Source: DASQYE01 sp035940775
GTDB taxonomy: Bacteria; Acidobacteriota; Blastocatellia; Pyrinomonadales; Pyrinomonadaceae
Direction: 5' to 3'
Assembly (NCBI GenBank): GCA_035940775.1
Contig: DASZEN010000003.1
Coordinates: forward strand, 62,001 to 126,000
DNA length: 64,000 nucleotides
Shown: positions 52,776 through 63,400 of the stretch, piece by piece
How the letters are laid out: every line of letters starts with the position of its first letter
Position numbering within the stretch: position 1 is the first letter of the stretch
Translations under genes and position numbers: made by a program
The notes under the pieces: generated by a model
The model's database searches: none
Seen by the model: the letters and a program-made list of their open reading frames with translations, nothing else
Told to the model about the DNA's origin: nothing

Positions 52776-53750
52776 ATGAAAGCATTACGTTATGAAGAGA
52801 ATCGCCTCGCCGTCAGAGAGACGCCGCTGCCTTCGGGCGTGGAGGACGAGGCTCTGGTTCGTGTGACGCTCTCCGGAGTCTGCAATACGGACGTGGAGAT
52901 CGTGCGGGGCTACGCCGGTTTCCGCGGGACGCTCGGCCACGAGTTTGTCGGCGTGGTCGAGAGCGCGCCGGGCAGTAGTAGTAGTAGCGGCGCTGCGCTC
53001 GTAGGCAAGCGCGTGGTCGGCGAGATCAACGCCGGGTGCGGGCATTGCCGTGTATGCGCCACGGGCGATCCGCGCCACTGCCCTCGTCGCACCGTGCTCG
53101 GCATAGTCGGGCGCGACGGAGCGCACGCCGAGTTCCTGCGCCTGCCGGTAGTAAATCTGTTGCCCGTGCCCGACGAGATACCGGACGAGCGCGCCGTGTT
53201 CGCGGAGCCGCTCGCGGCCGCCTACGGGATTACGGAGCGCGCCGCCGTCACGAAGGAGACGCGCGTGGCCGTGATCGGCGACGGCAAGCTGGGCCTACTC
53301 TGCGCGCAGGCCCTTGCGCTGGCCGGTGGGCCCGTCCTTCTCATCGGCAAGCACCCGGAAAAGCTTCGCATCGCCGCGCGGCGCGGCATTGAGACCGTGA
53401 TGCTCGACAAGCTTAGTGGCCGCGCGAGAGAGTTCGATACGGTGGTTGAGGCTTCCGGGGCGGCGAGCGGATTCGAGCTGGCGCTCGAACTGGTTCGCCC
53501 GCGCGGGACGCTCGTACTGAAATCAACTTTCCAGGGCGCAACCAACATCAATGCGGCGCGCATCGTCGTTGACGAGATCAGCGTCGTCGGCTCGCGCTGC
53601 GGCCGCTTCGCGCCCGCGCTTGAGCTTTTGCAACGCCATGAGGTGGACGTGGAGAGCCTGATTAGCGAAGAGTTCCCGCTCGCGGAAGGCGTTCGCGCCA
53701 TGGAGCGCGCCACCGCGCCGGGCGTCATCAAAGTCTTGCTCAGAATGTAA
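52776..53750 (+). CDS. Zinc-binding alcohol dehydrogenase family protein (MDR)
   Basis: A 324-residue medium-chain dehydrogenase. The catalytic zinc site includes GVCNTDVEI and GHEFVG; structural zinc cysteines are in GCGHCRVCATGDPRHC; the cofactor site is VAVIGDGKLGLLCAQAL. A short run of AGT triplets (52974-52986) puts a Ser run into the loop ESAPGSSSSSGAA. Substrate unknown; the compact length (324 versus about 340-370) is typical of the sorbitol/threonine dehydrogenase-like branch. Confidence 0.88.
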   Translation: MKALRYEENRLAVRETPLPSGVEDEALVRVTLSGVCNTDVEIVRGYAGFRGTLGHEFVGVVESAPGSSSSSGAALVGKRVVGEINAGCGHCRVCATGDPRHCPRRTVLGIVGRDGAHAEFLRLPVVNLLPVPDEIPDERAVFAEPLAAAYGITERAAVTKETRVAVIGDGKLGLLCAQALALAGGPVLLIGKHPEKLRIAARRGIETVMLDKLSGRAREFDTVVEASGAASGFELALELVRPRGTLVLKSTFQGATNINAARIVVDEISVVGSRCGRFAPALELLQRHEVDVESLISEEFPLAEGVRAMERATAPGVIKVLLRM

Positions 53751-53828
53751 GATCAGCAGTCGGTGCTGAGCAGAGTCATCCGTGGTCAGCTAAAACAAAG
53801 GCTGACCGGCTGATTGCTGTTTACTCTT

Positions 53829-54833
53829 ATGCGTATCAAGGGCAATTTCGGGGCCGACGCCGCACTCGTGCTGGTGACGCTCGTCTGGGGTTCAACCTTC
53901 GTCATGGCGAAGGACGTGCTCGACCACTGGCCGCCGCTCGCCTACATAACGATCCGCTTCGCGCTCGCGGCCGTCATCCTCGTCGCCATGTTCCCGCGCC
54001 TCTTAATACGCGCTCGCAGGGATGAGTGGAGGGCGGGCGCGACCCTGGGCCTGTTGATGAGCGTTGCATTCGCGGGCCAGGCAATCGGGCAGGTCTACAC
54101 GACGCCCTCCAAATCAGCCTTCATCACGGGGCTGACGACGCCGCTCGTCCCCTTCGTCGCGCTTCTTCTGTTGAGAGTCAGACCGACGCTTGAGAACCTG
54201 ATCGGAGTGGCGTTCGCTTCCACGGGCGGCGTCCTCATCCTTATCCCTACGGAGGCGAGCGTCAATCGCGGCGACGTGCTGACGCTCGCCTGCACGGCCC
54301 TGTTCGCGGCCCACATTACGCTCTTGAGCAACTACGCGCGTCGCTTTGAGATACGCCGGTTGACGGTCTTGCAGATCACGACGGTCGCTGTGGTCTTCGT
54401 CTTCGTGTGGCTCGCGTTCAAAGCCTGCGCCGCTTTACTGGTCGGCCATCCGTTGCCGGAAGTCGTTGCGCGCGAAGCGGTGCCGCTCGCGTGGACGGGC
54501 CGCGTCGTGTGGCAGATAGTCTACCTCGCGCTCGTCGCCACGGTCGCGACTTTTCTTCTCTGGACGTGGGGACAGGCGCGCATGTCGGCGACCCACGCCG
54601 CAATCATCTTCAGCCTTGAGCCCGTCTTCGCCACAGGTTTCGCCATCGCCGTGCGCGGCAGCCGGGAATGGATGGGCGGGCGCGCAAGCGCGGGTGCGTG
54701 TTTGATTCTGGTCGGGATCATCGTCTCGGAATTGCGCCTCGGCGAGAGGGGAGCAGCCGGAGCCGGAGTTGGAGCGGCGCACGACGACGCCGCCGAAGAC
54801 ATGGACATCAGCCTGGCCGAAGGCGAGGGCTGA
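53829..54833 (+). CDS. DMT superfamily (EamA) transporter
   Basis: A 334-residue, ten-helix membrane protein made of two EamA repeats: LVLVTLVWGSTFVMAKDVLD starts the first, ITIRFALAAVILVAMFP is helix 2, and the second repeat contains VWQIVYLALVATVATFLLWTW, ATHAAIIFSLEPVFATGFA. A typical exporter of metabolites or amino acids. ATG at 53829 is preferred over a TTG five codons upstream. The C-terminal 30 residues are acidic and disordered. Confidence 0.9.
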   Translation: MRIKGNFGADAALVLVTLVWGSTFVMAKDVLDHWPPLAYITIRFALAAVILVAMFPRLLIRARRDEWRAGATLGLLMSVAFAGQAIGQVYTTPSKSAFITGLTTPLVPFVALLLLRVRPTLENLIGVAFASTGGVLILIPTEASVNRGDVLTLACTALFAAHITLLSNYARRFEIRRLTVLQITTVAVVFVFVWLAFKACAALLVGHPLPEVVAREAVPLAWTGRVVWQIVYLALVATVATFLLWTWGQARMSATHAAIIFSLEPVFATGFAIAVRGSREWMGGRASAGACLILVGIIVSELRLGERGAAGAGVGAAHDDAAEDMDISLAEGEG

Positions 54834-54925
54834 ACGGGCGGCGGCGGCGGCGCTCTGGTGTCCCGGCGGCGCAACTTTTACATTTCCCTTTTTCCTTTTG
54901 CCCTGCTTTTCGTTATACTTGATGA

Positions 54926-54947
54926 CTCTTCTCTCTCTCTCGGTGTG
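54926..54947. repeat. CT-rich dinucleotide tract
   Basis: A run of TCTCTCTCTCTCTC followed by GGTGTGG, in the 205-base gap before htrA. It is one of a family of such tracts in the window. Confidence 0.6.
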
Positions 54948-55038
54948 GAGACTCAAGCTACTACTCTTGTGCGGGAGCGAGCGGCAATCTTTTGAGAGGC
55001 GATTGCCCGGTTTTTGGTTCTTCTGAAAGTGGTGATTT

Positions 55039-56631
55039 ATGTACGAGCTTCCTAAAGATCAACTGACGAATACGGAGCTGTCGATTCTGCGTCGGCTGCG
55101 CGTCTGGATCGTAGCGCTGGGCGTTACCTGTCTGGTCGCCGGAATCGGCATCGGCGCGCTGCTCGCCGGACGCCCGACCGTCGCGCAAAGCGGGGCCGAG
55201 ATTTCACGCGCGCCCGAAGCCCTCTCAGCATCCTTTGCCGAGATCGCAAAGCGCGTCGAACCGGCGGTCGTCAAGATCGACACCAAGACGACTGCGCCCG
55301 AGGTGGCCGAACGCGGCGGCGATGACGACGACGAAAAGGACGAGTCGTCCAGCAATCCGCTGCTGGATATGTTCCGTCGCCAGTCGCGGCGTCCGTCCTA
55401 CGGCGTGGGAAGCGGTTTCATAGTCGATGCGAAGGGCTACATTCTGACCAACCAGCACGTCGTGCAGGGCGCAACGCGCATCACGGTCGGACTGCAATCG
55501 GGCGAAGAGTTGCGCGGGCGCGTCGTCGGCGTTGACGAAGAGACGGACGTGGCGGTCGTCAAGGTCGATACGCCGAGAGATTTGCCGACCGTCAGGCTCG
55601 GCGACTCGGCGGGCGTACAGGTCGGCGACTGGGTGCTCGCCATCGGATCGCCCTTCGGGCTGGATCAGACCGTTACGGCCGGTATCATCTCGACCTTGCA
55701 GCGACAGACCCCGTACTTCACCAACTTCCAGCAGTTCCTGCAAACGGACGCGGCCATCAATCGCGGCAATTCGGGCGGGCCGCTCGTCAATATGCGCGGC
55801 GAAGTCATAGGCATCAACTCGCAGATCGCGACCTCGACGGGCGATTATAACGGCATCGGCTTTGCGCTCCCCTCGAACGAAGCCTCCTTCGTCTACCAGC
55901 AGATCATCTCGCAGGGGCGCGTCAGGCGCGGCTATCTTGGAATCATACTCGACTCTGTGAAGCCGGAGTTCGCGCGCGTTTACGGTATGACGGAGGCCAG
56001 GGGCGTGATCGTCACGGATGTCCGCGAGGCGCAGGGGCCAGCGGGCAAGGCCGGTATTCAGACCAACGACATCATCGTAGAGTTCAATAATCAGCCGCTC
56101 ACGAACGCGCAGGATTTGATTAATAAGGTCGCGGCGACGCCGGTCGGCCAAACCGTGCCGGTCGCTTTCCTGCGCGATGTCGGCGGCAAGCTGGAGCGTC
56201 GCACAGTCAACGTCACCATCGGCGAACGGCCCAGCTCGCTTGCGCCGCGCGACCCCGAAGCGCCGTCCTCGCCTTCGCCCAATAGTAAGACGGACGCCGA
56301 AAACAATAATCCGAAGCTCGGGATTACGCTCGCGGAATTGACGCCGCAGATCGTCAACGAGAGACATCTGACCGGCGTGCGCGGGCTGCTGGTCAAAGAC
56401 ATAGACCCCAACGGAGTGGTCGCCGACGTGAGATTATCGGGCGGCGTGCCCGCCATCCGCGAGGGCGACATCATCTTACGCATCAACCGTATTCCGGTCG
56501 CCTCGCTCGCGGATTTTCAGCGCGTCGTCGGCGGACTCAAAACGGGTGATGCCATCATCTTGAACGTCGCGCGCTACGACAGCCAGCAGGAGCGTATCGT
56601 GCAGCGAATCGTTCAGTTCACATATCAATGA
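55039..56631 (+). CDS. HtrA/DegP-like serine protease with two PDZ domains
   Basis: A 530-residue, membrane-anchored envelope protease. One helix spans about 23-45. The trypsin-like domain carries H140 (LTNQHVV), D170 (DEETDVAVV) and S245 (RGNSGGPLV). PDZ1 (about 305-395) includes RRGYLGIILDSVKPEFARVYG and GIQTNDIIVEFNNQPL; PDZ2 (about 430-525) includes GLLVKDIDPNGVVA and IREGDIILRINRIPVASL. It degrades or refolds misfolded periplasmic proteins. An acidic insert GGDDDDEKDESSS precedes the catalytic domain. Confidence 0.95.
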   Translation: MYELPKDQLTNTELSILRRLRVWIVALGVTCLVAGIGIGALLAGRPTVAQSGAEISRAPEALSASFAEIAKRVEPAVVKIDTKTTAPEVAERGGDDDDEKDESSSNPLLDMFRRQSRRPSYGVGSGFIVDAKGYILTNQHVVQGATRITVGLQSGEELRGRVVGVDEETDVAVVKVDTPRDLPTVRLGDSAGVQVGDWVLAIGSPFGLDQTVTAGIISTLQRQTPYFTNFQQFLQTDAAINRGNSGGPLVNMRGEVIGINSQIATSTGDYNGIGFALPSNEASFVYQQIISQGRVRRGYLGIILDSVKPEFARVYGMTEARGVIVTDVREAQGPAGKAGIQTNDIIVEFNNQPLTNAQDLINKVAATPVGQTVPVAFLRDVGGKLERRTVNVTIGERPSSLAPRDPEAPSSPSPNSKTDAENNNPKLGITLAELTPQIVNERHLTGVRGLLVKDIDPNGVVADVRLSGGVPAIREGDIILRINRIPVASLADFQRVVGGLKTGDAIILNVARYDSQQERIVQRIVQFTYQ

Positions 56632-56639
56632 CGGGGGTC

Positions 56640-56700
56640 GCCCTTCTGTGAGTAGTGCCGGGCCGCGATCTGCTCGGTTTCGCACTCCTCACAGAGGGGC
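56640..56700 (+). other. Stem-loop between htrA and aldehyde dehydrogenase genes
   Basis: The arms 56640-56658 and 56682-56700 pair over 19 positions with one mismatch and one G-U, leaving a 23-base loop. It begins 8 bases after the htrA stop. No U tract follows, so intrinsic termination is uncertain. Confidence 0.6.
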
Positions 56701-56722
56701 GCGCCTCTTCATCACTTAATTT

Positions 56723-58321
<1,599 letters not shown>

Positions 58322-58394
58322 GGAACGGGTGAGAGAAAAACGAGGCGGATTCGCTTTAGCTCTTAAAGCCCCGACAGGATTGGAGACCATAAAA

Positions 58395-59582
58395 GTGATC
58401 GTCGGACTTCCCAAAGAGATTAAAGACAACGAGTACAGGGTTGGGCTCACGCCCGCAGGCGTGCGCGCCTTAACGGACGCCGGTCATAAAGTGGTGGTCG
58501 AGCGCAGCGCGGGCGACGGCTCAGGCTTCGGCGACGATTTGTACGAGCGGGCGGGCGCGCAGCTTCTCGATACGCCCGACGAGGTGTGGCAGCAGGGCGA
58601 GATGATCGTCAAAGTAAAGGAGCCCATACGGGCCGAATATCCGCGCATGCGCGAGGGCCAGTTGCTCTTCACCTACCTGCATCTTGCGCCCGACCGGGAG
58701 TTGACCCAAGAGTTGCTGGAACGAAAGGTGACGGGCGTCGCCTACGAGACGATCACGGACAGGCATGGAACGCTGCCGCTTTTAACGCCGATGTCGGAAG
58801 TGGCCGGTCGGATGGCGATTCAGGTCGGCTCGCACTACCTTGAGAAGATGAGCGGCGGGCGCGGCGTGTTGCTGGGCGGCGTGCCGGGCGTGCCCGCCGC
58901 GCGCGTCGTCATCATCGGCGGCGGCGTGGTCGGAACCAATGCCGCCAAGATCGCCGTCGGCATGGGCGCGCACGTCACCATCATAGACAACAACCTCGGA
59001 AGGCTGCGCGAGTTGGATGACATCTTCCTGTCAAAGATTTCGACGCTCGCCTCGTCGGCCTACATGATTCACGACGCCGTTTCGCAGGCCGACCTGATCG
59101 TTGGCGCTGTGCTGGTTCCAGGCGCTGCCGCGCCCAAGCTGGTGACGCGCGGGATGCTCAAGGACGTGCCCGACGGCGCCGTGATCGTCGATGTCGCGGT
59201 CGATCAGGGCGGCTGCATCGAGACGACGCATCCGACCACTCATTCCGACCCGACCTATTACGTCGAAGGCGTGCTCCATTATTGCGTCGCCAACATGCCG
59301 GGCGCGGTTCCGCGCACCTCTACCTTCGCCCTGACCAACGCGACCCTTCCCTATGCCCTGAAGCTCGCCAACAAGGGTTTCATAGAGGCGATCACGCGCG
59401 ACCCCGGTTTGAAGGAGGGCGTCAATACTTACGCCGGACGCCTCACCTACGAGGCCGTCGCCATCGACCAGGGACTTGAATACACCCCGATTGACGAGAT
59501 GATTGGCGGCACGACGACCAGGGCCGCCGACATCAAGGGCACGCTCGCCGCCTCTACCCCGTCCGCGAAGGTGGGCGGCTGA
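58395..59582 (+). CDS. ald: Alanine dehydrogenase
   Basis: A 395-residue enzyme that interconverts alanine and pyruvate plus ammonium. I chose GTG at 58395, since the family start is IVGLPKEIKDNEYRVGLTPA and GGAGA lies eight bases upstream. Later motifs: VKVKEPIRAEYPRM, RHGTLPLLTPMSEVAGRMA, the NAD site VVIIGGGVVGTNAAKIA, VDVAVDQGGCIETTHPTTHS and VPRTSTFALTNATLPYAL. It starts 73 bases after the aldehyde dehydrogenase stop and is probably cotranscribed. Confidence 0.95.
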   Translation: MIVGLPKEIKDNEYRVGLTPAGVRALTDAGHKVVVERSAGDGSGFGDDLYERAGAQLLDTPDEVWQQGEMIVKVKEPIRAEYPRMREGQLLFTYLHLAPDRELTQELLERKVTGVAYETITDRHGTLPLLTPMSEVAGRMAIQVGSHYLEKMSGGRGVLLGGVPGVPAARVVIIGGGVVGTNAAKIAVGMGAHVTIIDNNLGRLRELDDIFLSKISTLASSAYMIHDAVSQADLIVGAVLVPGAAAPKLVTRGMLKDVPDGAVIVDVAVDQGGCIETTHPTTHSDPTYYVEGVLHYCVANMPGAVPRTSTFALTNATLPYALKLANKGFIEAITRDPGLKEGVNTYAGRLTYEAVAIDQGLEYTPIDEMIGGTTTRAADIKGTLAASTPSAKVGG

Positions 59583-59584
59583 GC

Positions 59585-59605
59585 AGAGAGAGAGAGAGTG
59601 TGTGA
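59585..59605. repeat. Compound dinucleotide microsatellite (AG)n(TG)n
   Basis: About seven AG units run directly into three TG units, three bases after the ald stop. It is the complement-style counterpart of the (CA)n(CT)n tract at 807. Confidence 0.8.
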
Positions 59606-59729
59606 GCGGCTTTTACGGCTTTCGTGGAGGGCTGAAAAGTCGGAAGACGACAGAAGGCCGCGCCCGACGAAGCGGCAAACGACCCTTTCAGGGTCAACGC
59701 ATGCGTCGCTTGAGATTCATCGTGCTTAA

Positions 59730-59758
59730 TTGACAGAACTATTAAACTCCTGTAAATC
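59730..59758 (+). promoter_or_regulatory. Candidate promoter for the three-gene cassette
   Basis: TTGACA (59730-59735) is a perfect -35 and is followed after 17 bases by TAAATC (59753-59758), a weak -10. The predicted transcript would start near 59765 and meet AAGGAGG (59771-59777) directly. Confidence 0.5.
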
Positions 59759-59783
59759 ATTTAATTTCGTAAGGAGGACTCGG

Positions 59784-59993
59784 ATGTTTCACCATCTGGC
59801 TATCGTAAACCTGCTATTGATCTACGCCGATCCCGGTTCGGGGGCATTAATCTGGCAACTGCTGGTCGCCGCCTTTATTGGAAGCATGTTTTATTTCCGC
59901 AGAATCAAGGACTGGCTCTTCTTGAAGAGAAAAGGGGGAGGCTCGCCACCCAGCCCGCCGACTTTGCAAGACGAGGATAAGACCAAACTATAA
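59784..59993 (+). CDS. Tiny membrane protein at the head of an envelope-type cassette
   Basis: A 69-residue protein with AAGGAGG six bases before its ATG. LLLIYADPGSGALIWQLLVA begins a membrane helix (about residues 8-32); MFYFRRIKDWLFLKRKGGG is a basic end and the tail is Pro/Lys/Asp-rich. The YADPGSGALIWQLL pattern matches small membrane proteins I associate with methyltransferase and sulfatase-like genes, but I know no defined function. It probably shares a transcript with the next two genes. Confidence 0.8.
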   Translation: MFHHLAIVNLLLIYADPGSGALIWQLLVAAFIGSMFYFRRIKDWLFLKRKGGGSPPSPPTLQDEDKTKL

Positions 59994-60116
59994 TTCGGCT
60001 TCTCCTCAAAAAAACAGCCTGCGCTTCACACTTTTTTTGCGCTCGATCAATACTCCTGACATTCAACGCGACTCGGGGCAAAGAGAAGTGTGCTGCCCAC
60101 CGCTTGCTAGCTTCTT

Positions 60117-61544
60117 ATGGCCGTTTCTTTTCGAGACCCCGCCGGAGCACTGCTTTCATACGAAGGACGCATCCTCCGTCTCGTCAACAAGCAGGGTGAG
60201 GGCGACATCAACGCCGCGCTCGCCTCTCAGGCCCTGCGAGGCTTCGTAGATTCCGGGCACGTCGTCAAAGCCTGGCCGCTCGCGCAAGAGGGCATGAGAG
60301 AGCTGCTGGGTGACGCCCGCCTCGCCGACCTCGTAAATAATAATCAGGTCTCGATGGTCGTCGAGCACGAGCGCATCCCCTTTCAAAGCTTCCCTTATGA
60401 ATGGCCGCCGGAGATGCTGCATCGCGCCGCGCGGCTGACGCTGGATTTGGGCGAAGCGATGCTCGCTGAAGGAAGGGGCCTCAAGGACGCGACGCCCTAC
60501 AACGTGCTCTTTCGTGGGCCCAAACCCGTCTTCGTCGATTGGCTTTCGTTCGAGCCGCGCGACCCGGCGGATTCCACCTGGCTCCCCTACGCACAGTTTG
60601 CGCGTACTTTCCTGCTGCCGCTGCTCGTCAATAAACATTTCGGCCTGCAACTCGGCCCGCTGCTCTTACAGAAGCGCGACGGGTTGGAGCCCGAAGAGGT
60701 TTATCGTTTGAGCGGGTGGGCCAAAAGATTGCGCCTTCCCTTCCTCACGCTGGCAACGATCCCCACCCACCTGGGCGCAAAACAGGGCTCCGACACCACG
60801 ATCTATCAACGCAAGACGGAAGAGAATGTCGAGAAGGCGCGGTTCATCTTAGAGCAGCAATTCAAGCGCCTGCGCCGTCTTCTGAAAAGGGTCGAGCCCG
60901 ACGCGGCGAGTGCTTCGGCGTGGGCCGATTACATGGGAGCGAAGCAGCACTTTACGGACGAGTACCTGCAAAGGAAAGAGGCTTTTGTCAAATCTGCGCT
61001 TGAGGAGTTCAAGCCGGAAAAGGTTCTCGACATCGGATGCAATACGGGGTATTTCAGCGGCGTCGCCGCCCGCGCGGGCGCGCGCGTCGTCGCCATCGAC
61101 CAGGATCCCATCGTCGTCGGTTCCGTTTGGCGCATGGCCGAGGCCGAGAATCTGGACGTTCTTCCGCTGGTCGTCGACATCACGCGCCCGAGCCCCGGCG
61201 TCGGCTGGCGTAATGAGGAATGCCTGCCCTTCCTTGATCGCGCGCGTCACCAGTCGGACGCCGTCATGATGCTGGCGGTCATTCATCACATGCTCGTTTC
61301 GGAGCGCATACCGCTGCCCGAGATTCTGGAGCTGGCGGCCGAGTTGACGGAAAATATTTTAATCATCGAGTTTGTCGGCACGGATGATCCTATGTTCCAG
61401 CGAATCACGCGCGGCCGCGAACACCTCTACGCCTACCTGACCAGAGAGTTCTTCGAGCTGAATGCGCATCAACATTTCAATGTTTTGCGATCCCAGGAGA
61501 TAGAACCGTCCAGGCGCTGGATATATCTGTTACAAAGGAAATAA
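60117..61544 (+). CDS. Kinase-like N-terminal domain fused to SAM-dependent methyltransferase
   Basis: A 475-residue protein. Residues 1-240 contain a kinase-like landmark (LKDATPYNVLFRGPKPVFVD, similar to the catalytic D-x5-N of aminoglycoside phosphotransferase-like folds). Residues about 300-475 are a class I methyltransferase: KVLDIGCNTGYFSGVAAR binds SAM, VVAIDQDP is motif II, and MMLAVIHHMLVSERIPLPE lies in the expected position. The combination resembles the so-called nodulation NoeA-related methyltransferases. Substrate unknown. It precedes the sulfatase-like gene by 7 bases, so cotranscription is likely. No Shine-Dalgarno is apparent. Confidence 0.8.
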   Translation: MAVSFRDPAGALLSYEGRILRLVNKQGEGDINAALASQALRGFVDSGHVVKAWPLAQEGMRELLGDARLADLVNNNQVSMVVEHERIPFQSFPYEWPPEMLHRAARLTLDLGEAMLAEGRGLKDATPYNVLFRGPKPVFVDWLSFEPRDPADSTWLPYAQFARTFLLPLLVNKHFGLQLGPLLLQKRDGLEPEEVYRLSGWAKRLRLPFLTLATIPTHLGAKQGSDTTIYQRKTEENVEKARFILEQQFKRLRRLLKRVEPDAASASAWADYMGAKQHFTDEYLQRKEAFVKSALEEFKPEKVLDIGCNTGYFSGVAARAGARVVAIDQDPIVVGSVWRMAEAENLDVLPLVVDITRPSPGVGWRNEECLPFLDRARHQSDAVMMLAVIHHMLVSERIPLPEILELAAELTENILIIEFVGTDDPMFQRITRGREHLYAYLTREFFELNAHQHFNVLRSQEIEPSRRWIYLLQRK

Positions 61545-61551
61545 TTTTCAT

Positions 61552-63204
61552 ATGCTGAAAAGGGCTTTGATAGCCATATCATTAGCCAACCTCTGTTTTA
61601 TCCCAGCATGGCGCGACGTTCTCGATCCCGGCTTCGACTTCTTTTGCTATCATACGAGAACCTGCCCGATCGGCTCACAATTAACAGCCATCACACTGAA
61701 CACGCTGCTTCTGGCGCTGGTCTTCTTCATCGCGGCCCTCGTCGTACAAAGGCTTCAACACCCAGTCCTGCGTAGAGTCGCGCAACTGGTTTTCCTGCTC
61801 ATCATACTGATCCCGCTCAACTCCGTCCGCGTCCAATTCGATATTCTGCAAGGCCCGGCGCTCATCGCGCGTCTGGGCAAAGTCGGGTTCATCCTTCTGG
61901 CGCTCGGACTGCTACTCGCCGCCGCATTCATCATATGGCGGCTGGGGCTCGCTCGTCTCGCTAAAGCGGCGGCATCGGTAGTCCTCATCATGTCGCCGTT
62001 CGTGCTGGTGGCGTACAGCCAGGCGACCTGGGTTCTGATTAAATCCAGGGCGGGCACGGCGGAGACCGTGAACAAAGAGGCGCTTTCAGCGCCCGCGCCT
62101 GCGGCGCGACGCGACCCCCCGACGCGTGTGCTCTGGCTCGTATTGGACGAGCTGGATTATCGCGTCGCCTTTCTCAAACGGCCCGCGACCCTGAAGCTAC
62201 CCGAGTTTGATCGCATCCGCAGCCAGTCTCTATTTGCGAGCAATGCTTATCCGCCCGCCTGGGAAACCCTGCAATCCATTCCGGCGCTGGTGACGGGCCG
62301 GATGGTTGATTCCGCAAAGGAGGCGGGCCCGAACGAGCTGGCCGTCCAGTTTCACGGGAGCGCCGAGAAGGTGAATTGGGGCACGCAGCCGAATGTCTTC
62401 TCGCGCGCGCGCGAGGCCGGGAATACTACTGCCGTCATCGGCTGGTATCATCCCTACTGCCGCATATTCGGTCGAGAGCTAACGGCCTGCTCCTGGGATC
62501 CGCTGAGCGATGTCGAGGAATCGGTCACAGACAAGCTGAGCATCAGGCATAATATGCTCTATCAGATTAAAAAGAGCTTCCTCTTTCTCGTTTATCGTTT
62601 TCTCTCGGCGGAGACCATCGAGCGCATAGCTCCGAATCCGGATGAGAAGAGATTGCAATACGACGTGAAGTCCTATCTCAGCATCCTGAACGACACGCGC
62701 AGCGCCGCCGTCAATCCGGACTTGAACCTCGTCTTCGCTCACCTGCCGATACCGCACCCGCCCGGCCTCTACAATCGAGAGCGCGCGGAGTTGACGAGTG
62801 AGGGAGGCAGAAGCTACCTGGACAATCTGGCGCTGACTGATCGCACATTGGGCGAGCTGCGCCGTGCGATGGAGAGCGCGGGGCTCTGGGATAGCACGAC
62901 CGTGCTCATATCGAGCGATCACTGGTGGAGAGCCAGGGAGATTTGGAATCCGGCCACTGGTGAAGCGCGCTGGAAGCGGTTCTGGACCAAGGAAGACGAG
63001 ATGATGTGGGACGGCAAGGGCGACCGCAGGATTCCATTCATCCTGAAACTCGCCGGTCAAAAAGAGGGCGTCGCCTACGACCCCGCTTTCAATACAGTGC
63101 TTAGCCAGGAACTCCTGCTGGCAATCCTGCGCGGCGAAGTCGCACGCCCCGAAACGGTCACCGACTGGATTGATAAACACCGCACCGCAGTACCAACCCC
63201 CTGA
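61552..63204 (+). CDS. Membrane-anchored sulfatase-like hydrolase
   Basis: A 550-residue protein with about five N-terminal membrane helices (for example LNTLLLALVFFIAALVVQRL, LVFLLIILIPLNSV, VVLIMSPFVLVAYSQATWVL; residues 5-165) and a sulfatase/alkaline-phosphatase-superfamily catalytic domain. VLWLVLDELDYRVAF supplies the first metal-binding Asp, PPAWETLQSIPALVTGR the probable Thr nucleophile loop, and TTVLISSDHWWR the late Asp-His. This resembles membrane phosphoethanolamine or glycerophosphate transferases and arylsulfatases. Final gene of the cassette; probably modifies an envelope lipid or glycan. Confidence 0.8.
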   Translation: MLKRALIAISLANLCFIPAWRDVLDPGFDFFCYHTRTCPIGSQLTAITLNTLLLALVFFIAALVVQRLQHPVLRRVAQLVFLLIILIPLNSVRVQFDILQGPALIARLGKVGFILLALGLLLAAAFIIWRLGLARLAKAAASVVLIMSPFVLVAYSQATWVLIKSRAGTAETVNKEALSAPAPAARRDPPTRVLWLVLDELDYRVAFLKRPATLKLPEFDRIRSQSLFASNAYPPAWETLQSIPALVTGRMVDSAKEAGPNELAVQFHGSAEKVNWGTQPNVFSRAREAGNTTAVIGWYHPYCRIFGRELTACSWDPLSDVEESVTDKLSIRHNMLYQIKKSFLFLVYRFLSAETIERIAPNPDEKRLQYDVKSYLSILNDTRSAAVNPDLNLVFAHLPIPHPPGLYNRERAELTSEGGRSYLDNLALTDRTLGELRRAMESAGLWDSTTVLISSDHWWRAREIWNPATGEARWKRFWTKEDEMMWDGKGDRRIPFILKLAGQKEGVAYDPAFNTVLSQELLLAILRGEVARPETVTDWIDKHRTAVPTP

Positions 63205-63400
63205 GAGAGCATTATCCATTCCAACGCGCCAGTCTTCACACAGCCAGAACACCTGTAGGAAAAAAGCGGCAGCTTTGCTAAACTGACTGTTTCCTCGGCG
63301 CGCCGCAAAAAATGGCGGTGTGTACAATGGCTGGTCGGGCACGATTTTTGTGGCCCGGCGCTCGATTGAAGCGGTAGTCAGAAGCGAAAGTTTTTCCCGT

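Noticed and set aside
55225..56367. Minus-strand open frame of 380 codons over htrA
   Set aside because: No recognisable protein; the opposite strand is an intact HtrA protease.
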